From NCBI RefSeq assembly GCF_000281895.1, contig NZ_CM001558.1:4158556-4222555 (forward strand): DNA of 64,000 nt. The letters run 5' to 3'. Of this stretch, positions 39,158-48,044 are shown in pieces. Each line of letters opens with the position of its first letter. Positions within the stretch are counted from its first letter, which is position 1. A program made the translations under genes and the position numbers. The notes beneath the pieces were generated by a model, which was not told the DNA's origin, made no database searches, and was given only the letters and a program-made list of their open reading frames with translations. The DNA is from Pseudomonas fluorescens Q2-87. GTDB lineage: Bacteria; Pseudomonadota; Gammaproteobacteria; Pseudomonadales; Pseudomonadaceae.

Positions 39158-40315
39158 ATGATTTTCACCCAGGAACATGAAGCATTGCGGCGTACCGTTT
39201 GCCAGTTCGTCGAGCACGACATCAACCCCTACGTCGACGAGTGGGAAAAGGCTGGGCACTTTCCCATCCACGAGGTGTTCCGCAAGGCCGGCGAACTCGG
39301 CCTGCTGGGCATTTCCAAGCCGCAAGCGTTCGGCGGCATGGGCCTGGACTACAGCTATTCGATCGTCGCCGCCGAGGCGTTCGGCACCATCCATTGCGGC
39401 GGCGTACCGATGTCCATCGGCGTTCAGACCGACATGTGCACACCGGCCTTGGCGCGGTTCGGCTCCGATGAACTGCGCGAAGCATTCCTGCGCCCGGCCA
39501 TCCGCGGCGAACAGGTGGGGTGCATCGGTGTCTCGGAGGTCGGTGCCGGCTCCGACGTCGCCGGGCTCAAGACCACCGCACGCAAGGATGGCGACGACTA
39601 CATCATCAACGGCAGCAAAATGTGGATCACCAACGCCCCGAGCGCCGACTTCATTTGCCTGCTGGCCAACACCTCCGACGACAAGCCTCACGTCAACAAA
39701 TCGCTGATCATCGTGCCGATGCGCAGCCCCGGCGTCAGCCTCGGCCCGCACCTGGACAAACTCGGCATGCGCAGTTCGGAAACGGCCCAGGTGTTTTTCG
39801 ATGATGTTCGCGTGCCGCAACGCAACCGCATCGGTCAGGAAGGCGCCGGATTCATGATGCAGATGCTGCAATTCCAGGAGGAACGACTGTTCGGCGCGGC
39901 GAATATGATCAGGGGCCTGGAGCATTGCATCGACAGCACCATCGAGTATTGCAAGGAGCGCAAGACCTTCGGCACGGCCCTGATCGATAACCAAGTCATC
40001 CACTTTCGCCTGGCGGAACTGGCCAGCGAGATCGAGAGCCTGCGGGCGCTGGTCTATCAGGCCACCGAGCAATACATCGGCGGCCAGGACGTTACGCGGC
40101 TGGCGTCGATGGCCAAGCTCAAGGCCGGGCGGCTGGCCCGGGAAGTCACCGACAGTTGCCTGCAATATTGGGGCGGCATGGGTTTCATGTGGGATAACCC
40201 GGTGGCCCGGGCCTATCGTGACGTACGCCTGGTGTCCATCGGCGCCGGAGCGGACGAGATCATGCTGGGCATCATCTGCAAGTTCATGGGCACTTTGCCG
40301 GGGAAGAACAAGTGA
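39158..40315 (+). CDS. atuD: Acyl-CoA dehydrogenase, citronellyl-CoA type (AtuD-like)
   Basis: 385 residues, a FAD acyl-CoA dehydrogenase. Visible are VGCIGVSEVGAGSDVAG, MWITNAPSADF, QFQEERLFGAANMIRG, the arginine-containing CKERKTFGTALID and the C-terminal LQYWGGMGF. It would introduce the alpha,beta double bond that the AtuC/AtuF carboxylase needs in its substrate. CAGGAGAAC lies 12 nt before the ATG. It is 44 nt downstream of atuC. Confidence 0.83.
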   Translation: MIFTQEHEALRRTVCQFVEHDINPYVDEWEKAGHFPIHEVFRKAGELGLLGISKPQAFGGMGLDYSYSIVAAEAFGTIHCGGVPMSIGVQTDMCTPALARFGSDELREAFLRPAIRGEQVGCIGVSEVGAGSDVAGLKTTARKDGDDYIINGSKMWITNAPSADFICLLANTSDDKPHVNKSLIIVPMRSPGVSLGPHLDKLGMRSSETAQVFFDDVRVPQRNRIGQEGAGFMMQMLQFQEERLFGAANMIRGLEHCIDSTIEYCKERKTFGTALIDNQVIHFRLAELASEIESLRALVYQATEQYIGGQDVTRLASMAKLKAGRLAREVTDSCLQYWGGMGFMWDNPVARAYRDVRLVSIGAGADEIMLGIICKFMGTLPGKNK

Positions 40316-40352
40316 ATGGCTGGCCACCGATGTTGTGAGGTTCAGAGAAGCT

Positions 40353-40444
40353 TCGCGAGCAAGCCCGCTCCCACAGGAGTGCTGTGTTTTATGTGGATCT
40401 GCTGTTCGCTGAAGATCAACTGTGGGAGCGGGCTTGCTCGCGAA
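40353..40444. repeat. Inverted REP pair inside the atu-like operon
   Basis: Copies at 40353-40376 and 40421-40444, core GAGCGGGCTTGCTCGC, in opposite orientation with a 44-nt spacer. They separate atuD from atuF within one otherwise compact operon and may affect mRNA processing or stability there. Confidence 0.9.
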
Positions 40445-40485
40445 GGCGCCCGCCCAGATACCGCAAAAAAACCAGGAATGAAGCC

Positions 40486-42456
40486 ATGCCCGCCTTCAGC
40501 AAAATCCTCATTGCCAACCGCGGCGAAATCGCCTGCCGGATCCAGCGCACCGCCCAGTCACAGGGCTACCGCACGGTCGCGGTGTACAGCGAGGCCGACG
40601 CCGACGCGCTGCATGTGCGCATGGCCGACGAAGCGCTGCTGATCGGCCCGGCCCCGGTGCAACAGTCCTACCTCAACCCGTCGGCCATTCTCGCCGCGGC
40701 CCGGCGCAGCGGTGCCGATGCGATCCATCCCGGCTACGGTTTTCTCTCGGAAAATGCCGGCTTCGCCCGGGCCTGCGAAGAGGCCGGTATCGTCTTTATC
40801 GGCCCCAGCGCCGACGCCATCGAGCTGATGGGCAGCAAACGACGTTCGAAAATCGCCCTGCTCGCCGCCGGCGTCCCGTGTATCGCCGGCTATCAAGGCG
40901 CCGCCCAGGACGACGACACGCTGTGCCGGGAAGCCGGGCGCATCGGCTTCCCGCTGATGATCAAGGCCAGTGCCGGTGGCGGCGGGCGAGGCATGCGCCT
41001 GGTCGAGCGCGCCGAGGACCTGCCGGAACAATTGCACAGCGCGCGCTCCGAAGCCCTGCATGGCTTCGGCAATGACGAGTTGATCCTTGAACAGGCCCTG
41101 ATCGACCCGCGACACGTGGAAGTGCAGATTTTTGGCGACCAGCACGGTCATCTGATTCACCTGGGGGAACGGGACTGTTCGATCCAGCGGCGCCATCAGA
41201 AAATCATCGAAGAAGCGCCCTGCCCGGTCATGACCGCCGAGCTGCGCCAGGCCATGGGCGAAGCGGCGCTCAAGGCGGGGCGCGCAGTCAATTATGTCGG
41301 TGCCGGGACCGTGGAGTTTTTGCTCGCGGCGCACGGCCGTTTTTATTTCCTGGAGATGAATACCCGCCTGCAAGTCGAACATCCGGTCACCGAGTTGATC
41401 ACCGGCCTGGACTTGGTGGCTTGGCAACTGGACGTCGCCGCAGGCTTGCCGCTGCCTCTGACCCAGGACCAGGTACAACTGCGCGGCCATGCGATGGAAG
41501 TACGGCTTTATGCAGAGGACCCGGCGGCGAATTTCGTGCCTCAGACCGGCCGTCTGATCGGCTGGACGCCGCCCTCCAGGGAGGGCCTGCGCATCGATCA
41601 TGGCCTGTTGGAAGGCCAGCTCATCACCCCATTCTACGACCCGATGCTCGGCAAACTCATCGCTCACGGGGCCTCTCGGGAGGAAGCTCGACGCAGGTTG
41701 TTGCGGGCGGTGCAAGACTGCCTGCTGCTCGGCGTGCAGAGCAATTTGCGATTGCTCGCCGGCTTGCTGGCCCATCCGCAGTTCATCGATGGCGACTTCG
41801 GCACCGGTTTCATCGGGCAGCATTTCGCCGGGCTCCCCGAGGGGCAAGAGCCAGAGCCCTCAACCGAACAGCTCGCGATTGCCACGGCGGTGTTTTATCA
41901 AGCCTCCCAGGCGCGGCATGCACCCGATCTGGCTGGATGGAGCAACAATGCCGGCACGGCGCGCCACTACCGGATTGGCGCGGGAGAGCGCGACTGGACG
42001 CTAACCCTCGCCGCTGCAACAGATGGAACGTTGAGCATCCACGTTGCCGAGCATTTGATCGAGCTGAAGCTGCTTGAGGTCGATCGATGTGGCGCCACGC
42101 TGATGATCAATGGCATTCGCCAACACCATGCCTGGCGCCTCGAGGGCACTGAGCTGTGGCTGTCCACTCGCCCCGGCGGCCTGCACTTTCAGGACCGGAC
42201 CCTCGCTGCCGTCGTGCCCAGGGCCAGCCTGCAAGACGGTACGCTGAAGGCGCCCATGGACGGCGCCATTGTCGAGGTGCTGGTCAGCGAAGGCTGCGCG
42301 GTACGCCAGGGCCAACTGTTGGTGGTGCTCGAAGCGATGAAAATGGAGCATCCGCTCAAGGCGAGCGTCGACGGCATAATCAGACAATTGCGGGTCAAAC
42401 CGGGCGAACAAGTGAAGAGCCGCCAGGTTTTGTTGGTCGTGGAAACGGGTGACTAG
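40486..42456 (+). CDS. atuF: Acyl-CoA carboxylase biotin-carboxylase/biotin carrier (alpha) subunit, AtuF-like
   Basis: 656 residues. The biotin carboxylase domain (about 1-445) has ILIANRGEIACRI, IHPGYGFLSENA, KASAGGGGRGMR, ERDCSIQRRHQKIIEEAP and NTRLQVEHPVTE. A linking region follows, and the C-terminal biotinyl domain has the biotin lysine in VLEAMKMEHPL (about 618-628). It carboxylates its own biotin with ATP and bicarbonate and passes CO2 to the AtuC subunit. AGGAA lies 7 nt before the ATG; longer upstream frames run through the REP pair and are not credible. Confidence 0.87.
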   Translation: MPAFSKILIANRGEIACRIQRTAQSQGYRTVAVYSEADADALHVRMADEALLIGPAPVQQSYLNPSAILAAARRSGADAIHPGYGFLSENAGFARACEEAGIVFIGPSADAIELMGSKRRSKIALLAAGVPCIAGYQGAAQDDDTLCREAGRIGFPLMIKASAGGGGRGMRLVERAEDLPEQLHSARSEALHGFGNDELILEQALIDPRHVEVQIFGDQHGHLIHLGERDCSIQRRHQKIIEEAPCPVMTAELRQAMGEAALKAGRAVNYVGAGTVEFLLAAHGRFYFLEMNTRLQVEHPVTELITGLDLVAWQLDVAAGLPLPLTQDQVQLRGHAMEVRLYAEDPAANFVPQTGRLIGWTPPSREGLRIDHGLLEGQLITPFYDPMLGKLIAHGASREEARRRLLRAVQDCLLLGVQSNLRLLAGLLAHPQFIDGDFGTGFIGQHFAGLPEGQEPEPSTEQLAIATAVFYQASQARHAPDLAGWSNNAGTARHYRIGAGERDWTLTLAAATDGTLSIHVAEHLIELKLLEVDRCGATLMINGIRQHHAWRLEGTELWLSTRPGGLHFQDRTLAAVVPRASLQDGTLKAPMDGAIVEVLVSEGCAVRQGQLLVVLEAMKMEHPLKASVDGIIRQLRVKPGEQVKSRQVLLVVETGD

Positions 42457-42518
42457 GCGGATGCGCCGGGTTTGACTACGCTCAAACCTATCGACACGCC
42501 GATACCGGGAACCTTGCA

Positions 42519-43061
42519 ATGCCTCACTGGCTGGTGATTGATCTGGAGGCCACCACCGATGAAGGTGGCTGGCCGGTAACCGAAATGGAAATTATTGAAA
42601 TCGGCGCCACGTTGGTGAATCGTGACGGTCGCGAAGTGGACCACTTCCAGCGCTTCGTGCGGCCCTTGAGACGGCCGCTGCTCACACCTTTCTGCCGCGA
42701 GCTGACCCACATCACCCAAGCCAGCATCGACAGCGCCGCGCCTTTGACCGAGGTCTGGCCGGCGTTCGAGCGTTGGCTGGCGCCCTACCACGCGAACCTG
42801 GAGGGCTGGGTGAGCTGGGGCGACTACGATCGCAAGCAATTGCTCCAGGAATGGCAGCATCAACAGTTGCACAGCGTTCTCGTCCAGCTCCCGCACATGA
42901 ACCTCAAGCAGCGCTTCGCCAAAGCGCGCCGACTGGAACGGCCAACGGGGCTCAACGGCGCGTTGCAACTGGCTGGCCTGCAATTCAACGGTCAACAACA
43001 CCGCGCGCTGGAAGATGCGCGCAATACGGCACGGTTGTTACCCCTGGTGCTGCCCGGTTGA
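42519..43061 (+). CDS. DEDDh-family 3'-5' exonuclease (ERI-1/KapD-like)
   Basis: 180 residues. It has the exonuclease motifs LVIDLEATT (ExoI, Asp and Glu), the ExoII region around WGDYDRKQL, and HRALEDARNTARL (ExoIII, His and Asp). The early WPVTEMEIIEIGATLV and ELTHITQASIDSA segments are typical of ERI-1/KapD-like 3'-5' exonucleases. It stands 62 nt after atuF but has no obvious link to acyl-CoA metabolism. The nucleic-acid substrate is unknown. Confidence 0.8.
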   Translation: MPHWLVIDLEATTDEGGWPVTEMEIIEIGATLVNRDGREVDHFQRFVRPLRRPLLTPFCRELTHITQASIDSAAPLTEVWPAFERWLAPYHANLEGWVSWGDYDRKQLLQEWQHQQLHSVLVQLPHMNLKQRFAKARRLERPTGLNGALQLAGLQFNGQQHRALEDARNTARLLPLVLPG

Positions 43062-43154
43062 GCGCCGGGCACGCGTCGGTGCGGCAGATGACGAACGCTG
43101 AAGGCTTGTGCATACTGGCCGGCCTTTTTCAGCCCCTTTTTCGAGGAATCGCCC

Positions 43155-43439
43155 ATGTTTAAAGTCAACGAGTACTTCGACGGCACCGTCAAGTCGATCG
43201 CTTTCGGCACTGCCGAAGGCCCCGCGACCATCGGCGTCATGGCTCCGGGCGAATACGAATTCGGCACGGCCCAGCGTGAAATCATGCACGTCGTCTCCGG
43301 TGCCCTGACCGTAAAACTGCCCGACAGCACCGACTGGGAAACCTTTGCTGCCGGCAGCCAGTTCAATGTACCGGCCAACAGCAAGTTCCAGCTCAAAGTG
43401 GCCGTCGACACTGCCTATCTGTGTGAATATCGCGGCTGA
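43155..43439 (+). CDS. ppnP: Pyrimidine/purine nucleoside phosphorylase PpnP
   Basis: 94 residues, a small cupin-fold protein of the DUF1255/YaiE family. It begins [17 protein letters not shown] and has [41 protein letters not shown] and CEYRG. The family phosphorolyses many nucleosides to free base and ribose-1-phosphate. CGAGGAAT precedes the ATG. It is closed by a strong terminator, so it is likely a single-gene unit. Confidence 0.93.
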   Translation: MFKVNEYFDGTVKSIAFGTAEGPATIGVMAPGEYEFGTAQREIMHVVSGALTVKLPDSTDWETFAAGSQFNVPANSKFQLKVAVDTAYLCEYRG

Positions 43440-43450
43440 GTCTGCACCTC

Positions 43451-43494
43451 GATAAAAAAAATGCCCGTGTCCAACGACACGGGCATTTTTTTAT
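43451..43494. terminator. Bidirectional rho-independent terminator after ppnP
   Basis: A perfect inverted repeat with arms AAATGCCCGTGTC and GACACGGGCATTT around CAAC, extended by A- and T-runs on each side. It separates the convergent ppnP and MOSC genes and can end both transcripts. Confidence 0.9.
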
Positions 43495-43506
43495 CAAGCA
43501 CAGTGC

Positions 43507-44316
43507 TTATTCGAGCACTTCGACCGCCATGCCGACTTCCAGCCGACCGTTGCTGTCGTTGACCAGGTTCTGGCCGAACATCGCCCCGTCCGGTGTCGAA
43601 CGGTAGTGCTGCAACGTGGCGAAGGGTTCGCGATTCGGATCGCGTTCGCCGGTTTGAGGATCGACCGTGGTCATGATGCAGCGCGAGCATGGCTTGACCA
43701 GCCGGAACTCCACCTCGCCGATGCGAATGCGCTTCCAGCCGTCTTCGGCGAACGCCTCGCTGCCCTCGATTACCAGGTTGGGCCGAAAGCGCAGCATTTC
43801 CAGCGGGCGACCGACCCGATTCGACAGGTCGTGCAAAGAAGCCTGGCCAATCAGCAGCAAAGGGAAGCCGTCCGCGAAAGCGACCTTGTCGTCGTCCTTG
43901 CCATACCCGACTGCGGTGGTGCGCGCCAATTCCACCGGCACATGCACCAGCCGAGTCGGATTGCCGATGAATTCGCTGACCCAGGCCGCCGCCTCATCAC
44001 CGGCATCCGGCACACGCAAGGTGTCGCGCCAAATGATCACGCCGCGCAGTTGCTCCTCGAGGCTGGGAGGCAGCGGCACGTCAAGGGTGCCGTGGCCCGG
44101 CGCGCTGAGCGTCAACCCGCCCGCCTCGTTCCACAAGGCTGAGAGCTGGCTCATTTTCGCCACGGCGCGCTGGGTCAGGAAACGACCGGTGCCTTCATCC
44201 ACCAGCATCCAGCGCCGGTCACCGTCCAGCCCCAGCTTGTCCAGGCCAATCCCTTGCAGGGACTGGCCCTTGCCGGACTTCAACGGATACCGATACAGCG
44301 CGCTCAACCGCAACAT
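43507..44316 (-). CDS. MOSC-domain molybdenum-cofactor protein (YcbX-like)
   Basis: 269 residues. The MOSC N-terminal beta-barrel domain (ALYRYPLKSGKGQ, LGLDGDRRWMLVDE) is followed by the MOSC domain with LRFRPNLVIEG and the cofactor cysteine in LVKPCSRCIMTT, then DPQTGERD. There is no C-terminal ferredoxin domain, unlike E. coli YcbX. Relatives reduce N-hydroxylated compounds with molybdenum cofactor. The ATG at 44316 has AGGGAA upstream. Cofactor biosynthesis genes moeA, moaB and mobA lie 5-8 kb away on the same segment. Confidence 0.85.
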   Translation of the reverse strand: MLRLSALYRYPLKSGKGQSLQGIGLDKLGLDGDRRWMLVDEGTGRFLTQRAVAKMSQLSALWNEAGGLTLSAPGHGTLDVPLPPSLEEQLRGVIIWRDTLRVPDAGDEAAAWVSEFIGNPTRLVHVPVELARTTAVGYGKDDDKVAFADGFPLLLIGQASLHDLSNRVGRPLEMLRFRPNLVIEGSEAFAEDGWKRIRIGEVEFRLVKPCSRCIMTTVDPQTGERDPNREPFATLQHYRSTPDGAMFGQNLVNDSNGRLEVGMAVEVLE

Positions 44317-44387
44317 GGTCAACTTCCCTGGAGGCGAAAAAACGCCACCTTATACGAGCCCGCCATCGAAGCAAACCAACATCGGTT

Positions 44388-45311
44388 TCAGTCGAGCATC
44401 AGCCGTTGGCGAACCACGTCGACCAGCTTGTCCGGCTGGAATTTGGAGAGGAAGTTGTCGCAACCGACCTTCTTGACCATCGAATCGTTGAAGCTGCCGG
44501 ACAGAGAGGTGTGCAGCACCACGTAGAGCCCGCGCAGACGCGGATCGTTGCGGATTTCGGTGGTCAGGCGGTAGCCGTCCATTTCCGGCATTTCCGCGTC
44601 GGTGAAGATCATCAGCAATTTGTCAGTCATGACCTCGCCGGTATCGGCCCAGGCCTTGAGCATGTTCAGGGCTTTCAGGCCATCGCTGGCGATGTGCATT
44701 TTCACGCCCAACTGACCCAAGGTGTCGCGCAGTTGCGAGAGCGCGACGTTGGAATCGTCCACCAGCAGCACTTCGCGACCGCGGGCGCGCTCCAGCACCG
44801 GGTCTTCGAGTTTGTCCCGCGAGACCTTGGCGTTGTACGGCACAATTTCGGCAAGGACTTTCTCCACGTCGATGATTTCCACCAACTGATCGTCCACTTT
44901 GCTGATCGCCGTCAGGTAATGCTCGCGGCCAGCGCTGGTCGGCGGTGGCAGGATGGCTTCCCAGTTCATGTTGACGATACGGTCGACGCCGCCCACCAGG
45001 AACGCCTGGACCGAGCGGTTGTATTCAGTGACGATGATGGTGCTGTTGGGGCCCGGCACCAGCGGACGCATGCCGATGGCCTGGGACAAGTCAATCACCG
45101 GCAACGTCTGGCCCCGCAAATTGACCACGCCGCAGACGAACGGGTGGCGCTGGGGCATCAGCGTCAACTTGGGCAGTTGCAACACTTCCTGGACCTTGAA
45201 CACGTTGATGGCAAACAATTGCCGACCCGCCAGGCGGAACATGAGAATTTCCAGGCGATTCTCACCCACCAATTGGGTTCGTTGATCTACTGTGTCGAGA
45301 ATGCCGGCCAT
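44388..45311 (-). CDS. cheV: Chemotaxis coupling protein CheV
   Basis: 307 residues, a fusion of a CheW-like coupling domain (about 15-160, with LAGRQLFAINVFKVQEVL and VNLRGQTLPVIDL) and a receiver domain (about 175-300, with VLLVDDSNVALSQL and phospho-acceptor Asp in MIFTDAEMPEMDGYR). It links chemoreceptors to CheA and damps signalling when phosphorylated. AGGAGT lies 5 nt before the ATG at 45311. It is a solitary gene with no cheA or cheW beside it. Confidence 0.92.
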   Translation of the reverse strand: MAGILDTVDQRTQLVGENRLEILMFRLAGRQLFAINVFKVQEVLQLPKLTLMPQRHPFVCGVVNLRGQTLPVIDLSQAIGMRPLVPGPNSTIIVTEYNRSVQAFLVGGVDRIVNMNWEAILPPPTSAGREHYLTAISKVDDQLVEIIDVEKVLAEIVPYNAKVSRDKLEDPVLERARGREVLLVDDSNVALSQLRDTLGQLGVKMHIASDGLKALNMLKAWADTGEVMTDKLLMIFTDAEMPEMDGYRLTTEIRNDPRLRGLYVVLHTSLSGSFNDSMVKKVGCDNFLSKFQPDKLVDVVRQRLMLD

Positions 45312-45790
45312 CGATGACTCCTGGGCTTGTTCGGATGAATCCAATAAACGAGATATCGGCCACGTCAGCCGAATCTTGACCCGCATAAAATAAGCACGGG
45401 AAGCATTGATGTCACATTAACATCATGCTTTACTGGCTTCCTGCTTTCACCCGCTGTTTTCTTCGCTGCGCGACTCCGGTTTGCGCACAAAGTTCCGCTG
45501 CCTAAGGGATTCCCCTAGGCACAATCAGGTCCAACCTGATATTCCCGCTATGCAATAGCCATTAATGTGACGCCATTCTCATTGCTGAACGGAGTCAGGC
45601 TTTTGTGCGCGACCACGGGACATCGGACCTACTGTCTTTCGGCCGATCTTGCCAGTGCATTAATCAGCGAGTTCGCCTTCGCTGAATCGCACGCACGTGC
45701 CGCCGTGTATCCGCCTGTTGCAGACCTTGAGACCCGGCCGTTCTCCGTACGCGGTTTTCTTTCGCCTGACATGATGTTGTGGAGATAAGC
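45312..45790. other. 479-nt intergenic region between cheV and the HPt-like gene
   Basis: The region holds divergent promoters by position. One clear structure is an inverted repeat at 45500-45520 (GCCTAAGGG, 3 nt, CCCCTAGGC, one mismatch). A 73-codon open frame at 45567-45788 ends 2 nt before the next gene but has no ribosome-binding site and weak third-position GC, so it is not called. Nothing else is recognised. Confidence 0.4.
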
Positions 45791-46261
45791 ATGCCGAACG
45801 ACCGTAGGAACTGGAACCAGCGCCTGCCCGAATTGCTGATCGAGGCCGAAACGCTTCTGGCCAAATCGGAGGAATGCCTGAGTCATTTGCAATTGATCAA
45901 TAATGACAAGGATGCCATCGACTGCATGCTCAGCACCTTGTTGAAACTGGCAAACAAAACCAACACCCTGGCGCTGGAAGCCGTTTCGGAATTCTCGTTG
46001 CATATCCATGGCCTGCTTACTCATGCGCAGAACCACATGGAGCTGCACGACCAGGCCCTGGATGCGCTGAAGGATTGCTTCACGCTGATGGCCTGGCAAC
46101 TGGAACTGGTCGATCAAACCACTGGCCAACTCGGCCTGGACAGCAGCGAACAGGTGTCTTTGATCGAAGCGTTTGCCTTCCAGATCGGCCAGAGCCCCAG
46201 CCAAGTACTGGCAGCGTCACGTCCGCTGGGACTGGTAGCGTACCCCCAGAAACAGGCCTGA
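45791..46261 (+). CDS. Small helical protein resembling an HPt domain without the phospho-acceptor His
   Basis: 156 residues, mostly alpha-helical by composition. Residues around LKLANKTNTLALEAVSEF align with the HPt pattern A-H-x-L-K-G-x-A, but the histidine position is Asn. Downstream helices (IHGLLTHAQNH, MELHDQALDAL) fit a four-helix bundle. GGAG lies 6 nt before the ATG at 45791. It precedes a NarL-type kinase/regulator pair on the same strand, so it could be a signalling accessory. The HPt comparison is my own reading of a weak pattern. Confidence 0.6.
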   Translation: MPNDRRNWNQRLPELLIEAETLLAKSEECLSHLQLINNDKDAIDCMLSTLLKLANKTNTLALEAVSEFSLHIHGLLTHAQNHMELHDQALDALKDCFTLMAWQLELVDQTTGQLGLDSSEQVSLIEAFAFQIGQSPSQVLAASRPLGLVAYPQKQA

Positions 46262-46494
46262 TGCCGATGTTGCAAAACCCGGCGCGTCGAGCCTGCCCTG
46301 CTTGTCTTCACCCTGGCATACCGAGCGCGACCAACGATATATGAAGTGATACTATCTCCCGCGTCACTCGCTTCGAGACAGCGCCAAAGCGCCGCCAACC
46401 GAAGCCGCGTTCGACCTTAAACGTTTACCCGACCCGGCCTGTCAGATGCGCTGACGGGCCTGCCCGCAGCGAACATTCATTGGCTCCATCCGCT

Positions 46495-47388
46495 ATGCAC
46501 GCCAGCCTCAAGTCTTTCCTCACCTGGCCTCCCTCCCGAGAAAATGCCCGTCGTTTCACATTGCTGTTGTGCATCTGCTCGGCAGTCGGCTGCCTGCTGA
46601 GTTACTTGTTCGCCCATACGGTGCCATTGAGCCTGCTGGTCGTGAATGTCGCAGCCATGACCTGTGTCTGGATCCACCACCGTTTGTCGCGCAAGTCCAT
46701 CAAGTTCCAGCCCCAGGAACTGGCCGACCGGCTGCTGGAAGTCCAGGAAAACGAGCGCCATCGCCTCAGCCGGGAATTGCACGACGACATTGGCCAATTG
46801 CTGACGGCGGCGAAACTGCAAAGCGAATGGCTCAAGCGCCGGATGCCCGAGGAGTTGCAGGGCCAATGCACGATTCTTTGCCAGACCCTGGATGAAACCC
46901 TCGACAAGGTCCGCGACGTCTCGGCAATCCTCAACCCCAGGCAACTGGCCAGCTTGGGCCTTGAAGCCAGCCTGCGGGCGCACCTGCTAAAAACCCTGGC
47001 CAACGCCCCGGTGAACTGGAGCCTCGATTGCCAGCAGCGCATGACGGGCATTCCTGAGCAAATATCGATGGCGGTCTTCCGAATTACCCAGGAAGCGGTC
47101 ACCAACATTTTGCGCCATGCCCAGGCGACAAACCTGCTGGTGTGCCTGCAACGCCAACCCGATGGCCTGACCCTGCTGATCAGCGACGATGGCCAGGGGT
47201 TCGTACCGGCCAGCCATCCTGCCCGCGAAGGTCAACGCGGCATGGCCGGCATGTCCGAGCGCGTCGAACAGCTGGGCGGCACCCTCAAGGTCGTCAGCGA
47301 AACCGGCAAGGGCACCCACATCGAAGCACGCTTCCCCTGGGCCCCTCGTTCCCTGGAACGAGCCAGCAAGAATAAGGTTCTCCATTGA
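46495..47388 (+). CDS. NarL-type sensor histidine kinase
   Basis: About 297 residues. Two N-terminal membrane helices (LLLCICSAVGCLLSYLFA and LSLLVVNVAAMTCVWI) have almost no loop between them, so there is no periplasmic sensor domain. A HisKA_3 dimerisation domain has the phospho-acceptor His in RLSRELHDDIGQLL, and the ATPase domain has FRITQEAVTNILRHA, ISDDGQGF and GMAGMSERVEQLGG. Its stop overlaps the start of the response-regulator gene. The ATG at 46495 is chosen with low certainty; a TTG at 46480 is possible and neither has a clear ribosome-binding site. Confidence 0.85.
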   Translation: MHASLKSFLTWPPSRENARRFTLLLCICSAVGCLLSYLFAHTVPLSLLVVNVAAMTCVWIHHRLSRKSIKFQPQELADRLLEVQENERHRLSRELHDDIGQLLTAAKLQSEWLKRRMPEELQGQCTILCQTLDETLDKVRDVSAILNPRQLASLGLEASLRAHLLKTLANAPVNWSLDCQQRMTGIPEQISMAVFRITQEAVTNILRHAQATNLLVCLQRQPDGLTLLISDDGQGFVPASHPAREGQRGMAGMSERVEQLGGTLKVVSETGKGTHIEARFPWAPRSLERASKNKVLH

Positions 47389-48044
47389 TTTGTAATTTGC
47401 TTCTGGTCGACGACCATTCCCTGATCAGGGCCGGCGTCCGCGCCCTCGTCATGGATATCCCCGGCTATGCCGTCATCGGCGAAGCCAATGACGGCACGCA
47501 ATTGGTGGAGATAGTGGAACGGCTCGCACCCGATATCGTGCTGCTGGACATTTCCATGAAGGACACCAGCGGCCTGGATGCCTTGCAGCAACTCAAGCGC
47601 GTGCGTCCCCACAGCAAAGTATTGATCCTGTCCATGCACACGGATCCCGCGTTGATCATGCAGGCGCTGGAGTACGGAGCCCATGGCTACCTGCTCAAGG
47701 ACACCACCCCCAACGAGCTGAAACACGCCCTGGAAGCGCTGCGCAACAACGAACGCTACCTGAGCCCCGCCATCGCCCACACTGTGATCAACCAAGCCCT
47801 GACCCGCGTTCAGAAACATCAGCCCGATCCTTCCCAGACCCATAATCTGACGGCGCGCCAACTGGAGATCCTGCGGCTGATCGTGCGCGGCAAGTCCACC
47901 CGGGAAATCGCCAACGGCCTGAGCCTGAGCATCAAGACCGTGGAAACCCACCGGGCACAAATCATGAAGCGCTTGCAGATCCATGATGTGGCCGGCCTCG
48001 TGCTGTTCGCCGTGCGCGAACAGATCATCAGCCTGGACGATTGA
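47385..48044 (+). CDS. LuxR/NarL-family response regulator
   Basis: 219 residues. A receiver domain (LLVDDHSLIRAG, phospho-acceptor Asp in IVLLDISMKDTSG, Lys in GYLLKDTTPNEL) is followed by a LuxR-type helix-turn-helix (LTARQLEILRLIVRGKSTRE, then KTVETHRAQIMKRL). The start is TTG at 47385, overlapping the kinase stop by 4 nt with AAGG upstream. It forms a coupled two-gene system with the kinase. Its 3' end overlaps the convergent lipid-kinase gene by 17 nt. The regulon is unknown. Confidence 0.88.
   Translation: MICNLLLVDDHSLIRAGVRALVMDIPGYAVIGEANDGTQLVEIVERLAPDIVLLDISMKDTSGLDALQQLKRVRPHSKVLILSMHTDPALIMQALEYGAHGYLLKDTTPNELKHALEALRNNERYLSPAIAHTVINQALTRVQKHQPDPSQTHNLTARQLEILRLIVRGKSTREIANGLSLSIKTVETHRAQIMKRLQIHDVAGLVLFAVREQIISLDD

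Noticed and set aside
45567..45788. 73-codon open frame ending 2 nt before the HPt-like gene
   Set aside because: No ribosome-binding site, weak third-position GC and no recognisable motif. It could be a leader peptide, but the sequence does not support calling it.
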